DNA from: Membranipora membranacea
Lineage: Eukaryota > Bryozoa > Gymnolaemata > Cheilostomatida > Membraniporidae
DNA length: 64,000 bases
Reading direction: 5' to 3'
Assembly (NCBI GenBank): GCA_914767715.1
Contig: OU612074.1
Coordinates: 4,169,501-4,233,500, forward strand
Below the pieces are notes generated by a model. That model was given only the letters and a program-made list of their open reading frames with translations, did not search any database and had not been told where the DNA came from. The stretch's first letter is position 1. Each line of letters opens with the position of its first letter. Made by a program: the position numbers and the translations under genes. Shown in pieces: positions 49,165-61,420 of this stretch.

Positions 49165-51260
49165 AGTAACAAAATGAGAAATGCTAATAATTTTTGAATT
49201 TGAGATGGCTGTGTTATCGCTTTACGCTTTACATTTAACACTTTCTATGCCTTTTGTACTCTTTAAAAAAACCACAAATATGACCAGATTTTAATCTCCT
49301 TCAGTTGTATACTATAAGAGTCTATATCAGGGGCTTTTAGTCGCCCAGAAGGGGAATTCCCTACAATTATTGATTTTAAAAACCAAAGCCAATAAACTAA
49401 TAGCCTAATACTGGCATAAACATTCACAGTATGTCAGCTGTCTAGAACACTAATATCATTCACGTAAGGCTGTGGATATTTTAAATTATAGGGGATTCCC
49501 CGTTGCTAACAAACAGTATTCATTACACAGAATGCACAATCTGAAAGCTTTATCATAGCAATCTCAATCACCCTTCATCAACAATTTATAACTAATAGTG
49601 AACTACACATACCTTATTTGTGTCAGATAAGCCTGTCATGAGACAAGCTCATAGCCCACTCACACTTGAGAACTGTTAGAGACACCAAAAGCTAAGGGAG
49701 GACTTCACTTAGGTATGTGTATTAGAAAATACATTTCAAGATAGTGGTCTGCACTGAATATCCTTTTACAATGGACTGCCTTCTCTGTAGTTTATACAAG
49801 TCCAGTGGAAAGGCCTCTACAACCGGGGCATGCAACTGCTGGACTTGCTCAAACTAAAGAAGGCATGTGCTTTTAACAGCTGCGTTGCAATGATTATGTT
49901 TATTAGTAAATGATCATACTTAAATAAAAGATGTACAGAACAAGTGTTATCTCTGAAACTAGGGGTTTTAGGAAAACTAAACTCAATACAATCGATAGAA
50001 CAGGCTCACCTCAAATCACTGTTACAAATGTCTGACTTGCTCAAGCAAGATCTTCTCAGTACCGAGCTATCAGTGGATTGTCCTCTCTACTAGCCGCCAG
50101 CCTTTTGGGTGGCTCTACAAGTAATATAATTCTCATATGAGTAATCTAGCTGTCCTCACGAGTATAGGCTTCATGTTGCACAGAAAACAGTCATGAGTAG
50201 AGTCCCTTGCCCAATCTTGCCTACTTCTTTTTCTTTTGTTTTTTGGTTGTAGCGTCCTTCAAGTTTTTCATTGTTTTGATTGGATCCATAATATGTAATA
50301 ATATATATGTATATATGTAGTTGGTACAAAGGGATAATATGATTCCTCAGTATGAAATATGATAGTAGTCTGCATGCATGTTTGCTGTACGTGGCTGACT
50401 GGTTTTTGGCTGAGTCATGTTGTTTAAACCTTTGTACACAACGACATGTAAAAATAGGAGTTGCCTTCCTTTTTATGTGTGGTGGGGCAACTCCAAAGTA
50501 GTATATGATGGCTATTAGAATTTGACTAATATTCAATATAGCACTAGTGTGAATTTCCCAATGTAGTTTGCAGTAGTACTCCATTTTGATATATCCCTGC
50601 TACTGTATGTAGGCTTCACGTTTGCAAACTTTGCTATGTTTACATGTTTTATACATACTGCAGAAGAGAGTCTGCTGTAGACATTAAGTCACCCCAATAA
50701 GCTCAGCCAGAGGCTAGCCAAACTTTACTCATTAAGTGTAAATTAACTCTGTGTGGGCACAACTCTGAACATTTAATTCTGGTATTATTACTCTGTCTAA
50801 CTAGATCTATGTTTTAATGTTAAAATCATTTTTTGGTCATACGACCTGAACATTCTTTTCTCTAATGCTAAAATAGGCTCGTACAATAATGAGGACGCTT
50901 GCATCCACTCCCCTGCATGCCACAAACTAAACATGGTCTGATAACAACGCATTTAAGATAGTTCTATATCAGAAGCCGCAGCTGACAGAGAGAGATGGCA
51001 GGGATTTTATATAAATTCCATTGACACCGGGTAGTATGGATGGATTTATTACAATCACTGACAACGAAGCAGTGAAATTGGCACTGGTAAATATAGAATA
51101 ATCAGGTCTCTGTGGTAAAAGTTAAAAATGAATATTGTTTAGTGTGAGAATCAGATGTCATAAAAACCAGTCTAGGCCCCAAGCCCCTCTGTACTTCATG
51201 GTGCGGTAACGAGTAGGCCTAACAGGGCATAATTTGAATACACTTTACCATACTCCTTCA
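49165..51260. repeat. Segmental repeat R1, copy c
   Basis: Almost identical to 1-2110, including the relic of the first gene A exon near 50650-50680. It ends where an intron of the block C eIF4G copy begins (about 51370), so this repeat has replaced the exon that should precede it. Confidence 0.85.
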
Positions 51261-52096
51261 CACCTACGCATTCTGCTTTTAGATAATAAAAAAAACCAAT
51301 AACAAATTGAGTTGCTAAAAGATAATATGAATTTGTGCTTCTAATAGCTTTTTAACTTGATATTCCTTTTGTATGCTCATCAATTTCTATGTCAAAGTGT
51401 ATGAGTTCAATTGGCTGACAAGGTTAACCAAAATCTGTGTCATGCCGGTTAAACTTCAGTGTGAGAAAACTGGGTTTTCAATCGGGTTGTCCCGTTCGAA
51501 ATCTTTTAAAGAAATGCTACTGTCAGCTAAAGGGCCGGGTGCAGATCCAACCTTCAGCACAGTATTTAATTCATTGAGTTGACACTGAATCCAATTGGAA
51601 TTCAGATATCCTTGTTAAATTTCAATATTTTGATATTTTATTATTTAATTTCAATTGTAGTAGAAGCTAAAGAAAGTTATTTTTAAATAACAGAGGCGCG
51701 TTTCAAGCAAACAATTCCATTGCTTTCTTTGATGGTTTAAACATAATTTTAAGAAATAAAGAAATTTTTGGCGCAGTTCTCTGTAGTTTTGTCAGATGGA
51801 TATCAAGTTTGATGTAATTTGCCTGCATTTCTGAGCACTGGGTTCCAGTCAGTAGGAAGCGGCAGCTCCGAGTGCACACATACCTGATCAAACTCACTAT
51901 ATTTGCATGTAAATACAGCACAGTTTGTTCAATAAGAAAAAATCAATGTGGACCCCTCACAATTCTTATTCCTCATATTTATATAATAGAAATTTACTTC
52001 ATAACATGATGCATCCTGGTAACTAATACCTGAAGATCATCATTTGAAAATTTATAAGAATGGACTTATTATGATATGTTCTTTTTGTGTTTACAG
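51261..52096 (+). other. Intron remnant at the 5' break of gene C
   Basis: 51261-51370 resembles 26035-26160. From about 51375 to 51560 the sequence matches the intron that follows the exon ending ...NMPGQAM in blocks B (after 28288) and D (after 62650), but that exon itself is missing. 51780-52096 matches the end of the long gene B intron. No exon seen. Confidence 0.6.
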
Positions 52097-53011
52097 TATC
52101 ATCCTCAACAACAGATAGCACAGCTCTCACAGTACCCAGGGCAGCCCGGGTATTATCTACACCCTGCTGGCGGCCAACCACAACCTCAAGGTATGATGGC
52201 CTTTATATTGATTTGTTGTGACTTACTTACAAGATATTTTCAACCATTGTTCTCCTAAAAAGTTGAAGAACAAGGATGAGATGTGAATGGAGATCTACTC
52301 CCTCAATTCAATACAACTGTATTAGATCGAATATTTAGACAGCAAGATTACTTTGCTCATTAAAAACTCTTTGATTCACTATGTAGTAGGTTTGGGGCTC
52401 TACTGGCTGCAACCGCCCTTGGAGTGCAGCTGCACAGGATAGTTAAAGTTGGCAGGGTCGTAATTAAAAGCTAGAAATCCCCCCTGGTTGTATCATTCAA
52501 TTCAACCACTTCGTTTCAAATGAGTGAATGTTACCATATACCAGTTTTTGTTTTGGCGAACATATCATTTCACATGTCAAGGAGAAAAGGATTGGAAAAA
52601 GGTAGAGATTAATGGAGAAGGGGAGGGGAAGGTTTGCAAAGATCGATGCTATTGACATGACTTCACATGCTTGCACATCCCATGATAAACAGTACAGCAA
52701 AAGCAAGACAATTGCAGCATTAGCAAGATGTCAGACCCACAGAAAATAGTCAGCAGATGCTCAGCCATTGACTCAAAAGCGTTTGCAGTTGGTTAGGGTC
52801 ACTCTCTGAGGTCTTCATCCTTCAAATTGTATTCTTTACAGGTAGGCAGTATACAGCTTATGCTGCTGCGGCGCAACAACAGTTACAGCAGCCAGCTGCT
52901 GAACTAGAGCAAGCTAAACCTGTATCAGATAGTCAGCCAGCTACAATGGAAAGTCAAAAGGAGGTAGAGAGAGTCAGCAAGAATACATTGGTAGCAGCAG
53001 TAGCTATGAAG
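52097..53011 (+). CDS. EIF4G: Gene C, part 1: shortened eIF4G-type N-terminal exons
   Basis: Exons 52097-52190 (YHPQQQIAQLSQYPGQPGYY...) and 52842-53011, joined in phase 1 and ending in phase 0 at AAG before gttcgt. The second exon starts like gene B exon 35379-35701 (GRQYTAYAAAAQQQLQQ) and then, without an intron, continues as the end of gene B exon 36493-36870 (LEQAKPVSDSQ ... KEVERVSKN). About 1.4 kb present in B, including two introns and the KRERK exon, is missing in frame. It would join the RING exon at 55463 as in gene B. With the upstream exon lost to R1, gene C is either a 5'-truncated pseudogene or has recruited a new start. Confidence 0.6.
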
Positions 53012-53163
53012 GTTCGTTATCTAAAGACAGTTTTCTGAGCTCTAATTTGAGCCTCTATTCCGAGTTGTCCTCTATCTAGTTTATTACTTTTAATCCACGC
53101 CGCAAAGGAAAATGGAGCTGAAAAGAGGGTTATCTTGAACACCGCTTATAATAGGATGAACAT

Positions 53164-53433
53164 CACTGTGCAAAATTGATTCCTATTCAGAGCTTATTCC
53201 ATGCGGGATAATGATTGTATAAATTATAGATGAAGTTTTACCTTAATTGTATAATTACAATTGAATTGAATAAGTTGTCTACTTATACCATACATTGAAT
53301 AATTATAATTGCATTATTTTGCCAGGAATGTGTTATAATCATTGTATAAAGTGGAATAATGAAGGTATAAACATGATAATTCAGACTTATGCCCAGTGTA
53401 TAATCATTGAATAGGAACTGATTTTGCACAGTG
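53164..53433. mobile_element. 270-bp CACTG-ended MITE
   Basis: Starts CACTGTGCAAAATTGATTCC, ends with the inverse, with 'cat' on both sides (53161-53163, 53434-53436). The interior is AT-rich with repeated 'ataatcattgtataa'-like motifs. Same terminal CACTG and same CAT duplication as the element at 24001-25621, though interiors differ; EnSpm/CACTA-like by structure. Confidence 0.75.
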
Positions 53434-53728
53434 CATGTGTTTTGATTCGGTAACTGTAAATTGCTGAACAGGCTGAACAGAATTTCTCAGACTAAAATTA
53501 TTATTTGTATTATTGTCTCTGGCTGACTATCACTTCTAAAACACATTCCTCCAAGCCAAAGGATTTAATGAGTCACTAAGTTCCTGTTGGCACCTAATAT
53601 AACTTATTTAGGGCAAGCAAATGAAGCAATCAATTTGCCAGTTCTGACAAATCTGATGGTGTTCAGGAAACCAGAAACATTATCCAGCTTAACCTTCCAT
53701 CTACCCAGGGATGTTTTACTCCTTTATC

Positions 53729-53804
53729 TAGACAGTCTTGACAAGCTTTGTTACATGGGGGGGGGTGGGGGTCCATCCCCAACGAAGCTTGCCAAGACAG
53801 GCTA
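53729..53804. repeat. Hairpin of the TAGCCTGTCTTG palindrome family
   Basis: Arms 53729-53752 and 53781-53804 match the arms of the insertion at 16919-16971 with several changes, around a G-rich loop. Lies inside the foldback element 53449-54040. Confidence 0.6.
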
Positions 53805-54877
53805 CTTTCCATCCATTCACTAGGGTCATGCCAAAGAATTGAAAAACTAACTGGGATTGAAATTAAAAGAAACCCAGGCAAATGCAAACTTAATATAAAT
53901 AAATTAACAGCAGAATATAAGGAATTGTCTTTCACTTATGCAAAATTAGCCAATCGTGTAAATAATCAAACAAATAGTAGTCTGAGATATTCTGTTCAGC
54001 TGTTCAGTCCGTTCAGCCTGTTCAGCAATTTACAGTTACCGGTTTTGAATCAGCGTCGGCATCATTGAGAACCCTGAGCTCAGAAAACTGGCTTTTATTT
54101 GCAGATTGTCATTGGCCTGTTATATTGATGGGATGTCATGAGTTCTAGATTAAATGGATAGCAAATAAGGCATTATTAGTCTATTTGGTATCTCTATAAT
54201 CTAAACATATACCAAATTATCATCGATCATGGAGCGCAACCAATACCCTACAATTATGTGATAAACTTATTCCACTATACCTATGTGGAATTAAAAGTTA
54301 ATATTAAATATAATTGATATTAATATCAAGCTTTTCTACCCTTATGTTCATCTTATTTTATTATCGAATTATCTCATTCGCCAGCAGGATAAGAAAGTTT
54401 TAGAAAATATTGCTATTATTGCCTCTTAGTTCAAAACTTGGTGTGTGACTGATTGATATAAATAATAATTAGAAGTTCTCTTCTCATGCCGATTAGATGA
54501 GTAGACAACTCTATGATATTTACATTCAGAGTAATATCCGTATCTCCCTGATAAGACTGCTCAAGTGGTTGATATTACTCATCTAGAGAACAACTCTGAT
54601 AATTTGATTGTTTGCGTCCGTCAATTTTTTTTACTAAAGATTTCACCTTATTGAATCGGCCTATCTCTAAATAGACAAGCGATTCCCTATCACCAAGCAT
54701 TTTCACCACCATTTTCTGGCCCACAAATTTAACCAAACTTGACTACTGAAAATTCTTGGGAGGTGTTCATCCACAAAAGTTAATTTATTATATGGGTACT
54801 TAAACTAATGCTGCCACTCATGCAAATTTGTACTCTTTGAATTCTGGATAGCTCCAAGATAATTAATTGAGACTTAA

Positions 54878-55091
54878 ATCTCATAATTGTCACCTAATGG
54901 GCAAATAATTTGCACAAACTGATCTTCAAAATCAGGGCATGAAATCTACGCACCAGCTAATGACGTGTACAGTATGCACTACTAAGATGGTAACTACGTC
55001 TCCCGTGCCAGTAGATAATTAATTTCATACCCTAATTTTGACGATCAGTTTGTGCAAATTGTTTGCTCATTAGATGACAATGCTGAGATTG
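54878..55091. mobile_element. 214-bp MITE with about 66-bp terminal inverted repeats
   Basis: 54879-54945 pairs with 55021-55090 ('tttgcacaaactgatc' against 'gatcagtttgtgcaaa'). Internal loop of about 75 bp. Situated in the gene C intron upstream of the RING exon and absent from the gene B intron. Target duplication not resolved. Confidence 0.65.
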
Positions 55092-55462
55092 CAGCCTCAT
55101 TTTATTAGTTTTGAGCTATACAGAATTCTATAAGCACACATTTGGCTGTGTGGCAGCAGTGGTTTAATCCTTAGTCTGAGGCATACGTTATAAAAACGAT
55201 GCAAAATAAGAGCTCAGTATTTTTATAGTGGAAGGCTTGAATAAAATTATGAACAAAAGAATGATGTGAAAAATATGCTAAAGAGGTTCTCTCAAATAAA
55301 TTTATATCTAGCCATTGTGATAGTGAGAGGGCTGTTATGCAATAATGGATCAACTGAAATAGCTTACTACTGTACTGTACTACACTGAAAACAAGTGTAT
55401 CAACGTGACGGCTGCTAGTTCTAAAGTGAGCAGACTAACAGTCTGTCGCTGACATGTTTTAG

Positions 55463-58400
55463 GATGTTAGGGGAATCATGAGCGTCCAGAGTGATCCTAG
55501 CAGTGTGTTGGAGGATCATATCTCATGTCCTATCTGTACAGAAGTTGTACCTCTGAGAATACCTCCCTGTCAACATCTCATATGTGACAACTGCATAGGT
55601 GAGGTTTTTACTTCATGTTTTTAGCCTTTCAGTGCAGTGACTGCTGCGAGTTTGTATAAGGTTAGGCGTCTCTCTGCAGAATCTTTGATTTCTCAAAGCA
55701 GTTCCTTCTCCTCTTTGTATACCTTGTTCGTCACCAATAGCAACTTATAATCTCGTTCACACCAGCAAGTTTGATCACTAAACATCCTTTTACTTAAGGT
55801 CAGCTGATAGTGGCTACTTTCACAGTCACTCAAGCCAACAATCAGACACGGGAATATTTTGTATGTTTGTCCAAATCACTATGTTGTGTCCAAAGACTGA
55901 GAAATCAGGGTGCCTTAAATGCGCAGCCGCCATGTTTTGCGCCAAATGACACAGAGCCCAGTAGTCGTTAGACTGCGACGGGATCCAAACCAGTAACCAG
56001 GTTGGTGCTCTTACTTACTGAGTACCAGCTGACTCCTACATTCATCTAAAACAGCTTTGCTTTTGAAGCACATATTATTGTTATCACATTTTTGTAGGAA
56101 GCTGGAGCGCCCAATCAGAATCAAAAGATAAGTTTACCTGTCCGACATGTCACACAGAATGTGATGTTGAACTACCAATATGCAGAATCACGGAGAGTAT
56201 TAAAGATTCAATTTCAAACAAAACTCCTTTCTGTAAGTAGACCAAGAATACAAATAGTGAGTGGATGACAACCTCCTCCTACGGCAAAAATCACATTTTT
56301 TCAGGATTTAGTATTATGGTGGCTGAGGCTAACCAGGTTGAAATCTCAATGATGCTATAGCTTTGATGACTGAGCTGAGCTGCTGATTGTTGAGGAATAT
56401 CATAAGTATTGTATTGTCTAAGAAAGTCTAAGTCTTCATTGAGGAGAGGGTTTTCCGCTCCAGAGTACATACACTGGGACCCATCGTACTCAAGCTGCGC
56501 CCTCTAACCTTGCCTGCCGGAATTTTTGTCGATGAGGGAGAGGGATCTCTTTTTACTGCATGTGGGGTGTGCAAACACACAGTTGTCCTCCGGTATTTTT
56601 AGTCCTGTTCAAGGACCTGGCTGGGATGAATGGCACGCCAGTACCACACCAAGAATGACTGCCCGCGCTGGGTATTGAACCTGGAGCTCACAGATCACAA
56701 GTTCGCACCCTTAACCATCAAGCTACTCCTGACTTGGATTGTCTTTTCCTTAGCCAACTTGCCTCTGCGCCTCCAATCCCTACATAGCTTAAATCTATAT
56801 TACACAAAAACCCTTTCTAACCTAATATATACTTTACTTTAACAGCAGTTCAAAAAATAGCCTTACTTATCTTTGCTATTTACTGTCAAGTTCAGAATGA
56901 AATTTGCTTCAACTAACGGTTACACAGTAGATATTCGGGTAGGGGCCTCTTTTTATGTGCGCATAAGGAATTACCGCGTGTGAAATACTAATTGTTCTCT
57001 ATATTTTTCAGGGAAAGATAAAACACTTTGTGAAACGCCTAGCTGTGAGCGAATGGTCGACCTTCGATGCAGTGACTGCAAGAAATTTATTTGCTTTCAG
57101 TAAGTTACTATGTGTCAGCTGTTTCATATCATTGCTATAGGCCAGCGGCTTCAATTCATACCCCTCTCCCAATCGTGAACCAAAATTATGGATGAGCAAA
57201 ACATGCACAACCTATCACATGCTGAATAAATCAATCTTCAGGATTCACCTTCATTAATTTTTTAATGAGAATATTCAGCGTTAAATTGTATTCTTCAGTT
57301 ATATCCTCAAAGTTTAAGAGCCTTTGGGCAAATGCAGACCATAGTAATAAATTATCCTATCCTCATAGATGCAGTAAGCGTGGATTCTGTGGATCTGATG
57401 TCAGACATTCCGATTGCCAAGAGCTACAAGAACTGGAAGATGAAGCAAAGCAGAAATATTTGCAATGGAAGCAGTCTTTGGTAAAGCAGGTAGTGTACAA
57501 CAAAAGGCTCATCCAGCAGTCAAGAACTGTTTGCAGTCACCTCCACTGAGCCTAATACCAAAGAAGTATCATATTCTGTTGATGTTAGGGTGGGCTGATT
57601 CGGTCATTTACCAACTGGAGAGACCTTCACAAGACAAACTTGGTTTTGTTACATCCTGATGTTGAATTATCAGTACAAGGTTCAACAAATGCAACATTTT
57701 ATGATAACGCACAATAGACATGTCATACCAGCATCAAAAAGCACTTCTTTACTAAACTGTGTTAACCTTATTTTCAGATTGAAAAGCTGACAACTCTGCT
57801 AGAAGACGTGGAATGTGTTTGGGATGAACATGAGGATGCTGTGAATCGCATATTGTTGGTGGAACAACTAGGTACTGGTAAGTTGTTTTCTAATGGTTGA
57901 AGAGAAAGAAGGGCAGATTTCAGTATTTCACAACAAGCTGCAGTGTAACAGTAAGATGAAATTTTAACAGAGATTTGACCACTTCTATTCATTGACATTA
58001 ATTGATGTCTGCAGCACACCAATCATTATAAAACAGACTTGGGAAAACTTTTCCATTGTTGTAAACTCCAAATGCAAAGATGGCTCGGCTGTAAAGCAGG
58101 GTGTACCTTAGCATGAATAGACAATAGACTTGCTTGCCATTAATTAAAATAATGATTAAGACATATACAAGTCCTGTATCAAGCAGTGTTTTTATTTATT
58201 ACAAAGGAGTTTCAATTGTAATCAAGATGCTGCCCATGTCAGCGGCTTCCGTTTTCTCTAAAATTCATAAAAAACTGGTAATAAGATTAGTATTGGATAA
58301 TTTGCTTCTATAACAAAGAAACTGTCTTTTGTTCAAGAAACTGAAACAGATTATGTCAAGGATCCACCAGCAATGTTTGTCATGAGCAAGATCACAACTC

Positions 58401-58525
58401 AACCTGACCTTACAAAAGCTTCAAATTTTGAAAAACGCACTGGGGCAAAAAGCGAATCAATCTTTAAAAACATAATAAAGCCTAGTAGCGCACCTGAGAT
58501 AAGCAACAGTCTCACTCTAAGTAAG
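55463..58525 (+). CDS. Gene C, part 2: RING plus B-box-like zinc fingers and coiled-coil
   Basis: Exons 55463-55598, 56098-56232, 57012-57099, 57369-57489, 57778-57877, 58338-58525, all phase-consistent. Paralogue of 38175-41323: RING CPIC ... CQHLICDNC ... CPTC, then C-x4-C ... LRCSDCKKFICFQCSKRGF B-box-like finger, helical segment, and a tail with a conserved 'FKNIIKPSSAPEI' motif (gene B: FNFIKPTREPEI). ATG at 55478 could start it; the exon is also open in phase with 53011. The last exon ends in phase 0 at AAG before a strong donor (gtaagt), so coding should continue downstream, but no W2 copy lies between here and the window end. All zinc ligands are kept, suggesting selection on the protein. 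Confidence 0.75.
55960..56035 (-). repeat. tRNA-like SINE fragment
   Basis: Minus strand reads GTCAGCTGGTACTCAGTAAG (box A-like) followed by CTGGTTTGGATCCC (box B-like). It lies in the gene C intron 55599-56097. Stems are incomplete, so this is a SINE fragment at best. Confidence 0.35.
56430..56735 (-). mobile_element. tRNA-derived SINE
   Basis: On the minus strand, 56735-56655 contains AGTAGCTTGATGGTTAAGGG (box A region) and CCAGGTTCAATACCC (box B), a clear tRNA-derived head, followed by about 220 bp of body to about 56430. It lies in the gene C intron between 56232 and 57012. The full 3' end is not defined. Confidence 0.65.
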
Positions 58526-59220
58526 GTAAGTGGCATATAAGCTACAGAATTTCAACAACTGATTGGTAAGAAAGCAAACTATCACATATAAGAAGCAACA
58601 ATGCAATGGGAGCGAATCCCATTTTTAGATAGTACTGAGTATGCTAAGGTTAGCAATATTTGATTGTCTTGCAAAACATGAATAAAAGTTTCTTATTAAG
58701 TTGTTTATTCAAAATCAACAGTATTCTTCAAATTATCATTCAAATTGATACTAATAATCAAAATTCTATGGGGCTCCCTGCACACGAAGCTGTCTTCAAT
58801 TTCTTCAGAGAAAATAGAGCAATCTTCATTTTTAACACTCTCATCTTCAGACTTAATTCTTCAAAACAACTGGACCGTGGTGTTATCTACTCATTTCTGC
58901 TTAGAATGACCCATGTGCTTGAGTTTTGGTTTTGTTTTGATAGGCTGATGAGTTTCAGTTTGTTATTGCTTGGAGTTGTCTGTCCAAAACACCTTATCTG
59001 AGTGGCTAACTCAAATTGTTGTACTGAATTGAAGTCTAAAATCTTTTATTAATTTTTCGTTTAAACTGACTAAATCTTTTCTTCAACTTTAAAGTGATTG
59101 TAAAGGAAACAGGTTTTTGGTATCATTCTAGAGCTCTCAGTCTAGTTTAGAACATTATGCTATGTCCAAAAGCAGCCTGTGGCCCAGTTAAGAATTATTT
59201 TCACTCAAAGTTGGGATGAG

Positions 59221-59295
59221 AAGGTACTAAAAAGGTACTATTTTTCTCCTTTGGAGTTGTGATCACTTGTAGAAAATAGTACCTTTTTAGTACCT
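59221..59295. repeat. Palindrome built of GGTACTA repeats
   Basis: 59221-59243 (aaggtactaaaaaggtacta...) is inverted at 59272-59295. Each arm itself repeats 'aaggtacta' twice. A long near-perfect hairpin, probably a MITE. Confidence 0.65.
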
Positions 59296-59513
59296 TAGAT
59301 TATAATGGGAATATACAGTATCTCGTAAATAAGACTTTTTGTTATGACACAGTGGTTTTGATATTCCCTGCATACAATATTAAACCACACAGAATTTATC
59401 TATTGAATGAATGAGTGAATACAATGCAAAGTTTATCTGTCCCATGTTATGTGGCTTAGCTGGTAAAATGGGATAGTGTATAAAATTTCATAATTGAAAC
59501 GATCGAAATCAAG

Positions 59514-59672
59514 CACGGCAAAAATTACAACTCTAGCTCATCCGACAGCGAGAGTGAAAATTATAGGGAGATTAACAGATCCAGTGAGAGTGAGATTGAA
59601 TATCATTCAGGAGGCAATTGTAGCAAATCGATGTCGAGTCCATGTGATTATCATAGGGAAAATGTCCCTGAG
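59514..59672 (+). CDS. Possible exon, serine/acidic-rich
   Basis: 53 codons open in the phase expected after the gene C exon at 58525 (phase 0 to 0), reading HGKNYNSSSSDSESENY... and ending CCT GAG before gtagtc. The upstream AG ('atcaag') has no pyrimidine tract and a stop lies a few codons further up, so the acceptor is poor. It is coding-like in composition only; it could be an exon of gene C or chance. Confidence 0.25.
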
Positions 59673-59680
59673 GTAGTCAC

Positions 59681-59703
59681 ACCAATTAACTTAGTTAATT
59701 GGT
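59681..59703. repeat. 23-bp palindrome
   Basis: ACCAATTAACT with its exact inverse around one base, flanked by gtcac and cacacca. It sits just after the possible exon donor at 59673. Possibly a small insertion. Confidence 0.5.
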
Positions 59704-61329
59704 CACACCACTAAGTTTAAATCTGTATGATTTCGGCCACTTGAAATAACCCACAGTGCTTTGACAGATACAACATTTTCTGTTAACCATGGTTACTGCT
59801 CGAGATAGAAATTGGCAACATAAAGGCAGATCAATACATGGTTAAAGTATTTCAAGGTTTTGTTTATATTTATTTGATGAATAAATGAGATTGTGGCTAC
59901 ATGGATTGTATTGAAGATTATAAATACTAAGATATGACATTCCAATCAAACTCTGTCTTCAGCTGTTATGCTTTATGATTAGTGGCTTTCAATAGAATTT
60001 CAATGGAAGATACAAAATTTACACATGTAGACTGGATGTTTTTCTAATTTGCACAAAAATCTAAAATAACTTGTTTTTAAATCTCGACATTTCAGGCATT
60101 AGGATGATGTTAAAATCCAAAGCATGCGATGATTAATACTGAGTGATTTGAAGTTTTGAGAATCTTTACAACAATTTTTGCAAATATTCTGATGTTTGGA
60201 CTCACAAGATTTTCTCGGGTAAACTTTGTTGTTTACATCAAAAACTGGAATTTACAAGTCACAAAGTAAATTAAAGTAAATAAAATTGTCATCTAGTTAT
60301 TTCTGACTTCAGGGTGATGAAAAATGTAAATGAATTTGACTGCCTCCTAAAGAGAGGAGTATTGATAATTGTGTAAGCAGTGGAATACCTTGAGAAACTT
60401 TCTATATTATTTTACATCAGATCTTGTCCATCTGTGCATCACAGATACTCAGCACATCTAAACATGGACTATCAATATTACTGACTGAGTGCAGCATGCC
60501 ATATGAGAACCTATGTCAAAGCACACATCAGTCACATAGGAAATTAATTTGTCGAGTTTTTGAGTTATTTCATCAGTATGGATCTTATTTTGGGGGCTAG
60601 TGTTAGATATTATCGCAAGATTTGGTACTAACCATAAAGCATTGTATGGACCATTTTTAGGTAAATCTGAAATAAGCAAGGAAGAATCCATTGCTCCAGT
60701 GTAATCTTATTTAAACAGAGCAAACAAGCGCAGCGGTATGAAATGAAAATCACTCTCTTGAAAAGCTGTGGACAGGGAATGGGTCATAGTCATTGATTGT
60801 AATGTACAGTCAGTATTTATAATCTTTGGTACAGTGGTTCTTCTAATCTCTTCTTCAACATGGGCTCATAACAGAAATGAAGGTTGTTTTGATTAGCGGT
60901 CTCAACTCATTAAATTTGAACTTTTATGTCATCGACAGACTTGTGAGTGACTTTGTCATGTATTTGCAAATGTTGTCATCTGACCACAATAGTCACTAAT
61001 ATTACTGTATTTCCCCCATAATAGGCTCATTACAAATCGCCTGGACCAGTTGGGATGTGCATGAGTAGGCAACTCAATAGTGTTAACTTATAACCCCCAA
61101 ACCTACCAGACCAAGTAACCCTGAAGACTTATTTTTCATGCAAATGCATGTGTGATAGTTGTCTTAATCTCATTTCAAGCTCAAAAATGATACCAAGAAC
61201 CCTGTTCCTTTACAAACACTTTAAAACACTCGATCTTCAATCTTCTGTAAAATACGCGGGAGCCCCGTCTATGACTGTACTGAGGAAGCAAGTAACAAGA
61301 TACTAGTGAAATGACTGACTAGGCCTGAG

Positions 61330-61420
61330 GATACGGGTAATTAGCGAAGCTGAACACCACCTCCACCCGGTACTCACCCGAGGTGGCTAAATCCGACCCC
61401 CCAGGACCGGGTTCAAACCT
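61330..61420 (+). repeat. Weak tRNA-like sequence
   Basis: Plus strand has 'ggatacgggtaattagcgaagc' -like box A spacing and GACCGGGTTCAAACCTGTTG with a good box B. Stems do not close convincingly. Possible SINE head. Confidence 0.25.

Larger units (their letters stand above)
53028..54090. mobile_element. Nested inverted-repeat elements in the gene C intron
   Basis: Outer pair CAGTTTTCTGAGCTC at 53028-53042, inverted at 54076-54090. Inside are a CACTG element (53164-53433) and a second foldback element (53449-54040: arms 'ggtaactgtaaattgctgaa', flanked by ttttgattc/ttttgaatc). Gene B has none of this between the exon ending 36870 and the shared intron sequence that resumes here near 54100, so the cluster was inserted after the two copies diverged. 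No ORF. Confidence 0.6.

Noticed and set aside
50171-50584. 137-codon minus-strand ORF in R1-c, with shorter counterparts at 1019-1433 and 23381-23731
   Set aside because: The frame is broken at different places in the three copies, and the translation has no recognisable domain and is Tyr/Ile/Asn-rich as expected of AT-rich non-coding DNA.
53748-54068. 106-codon plus-strand ORF
   Set aside because: It lies inside a foldback element across a G-rich loop and inverted arms; no domain.
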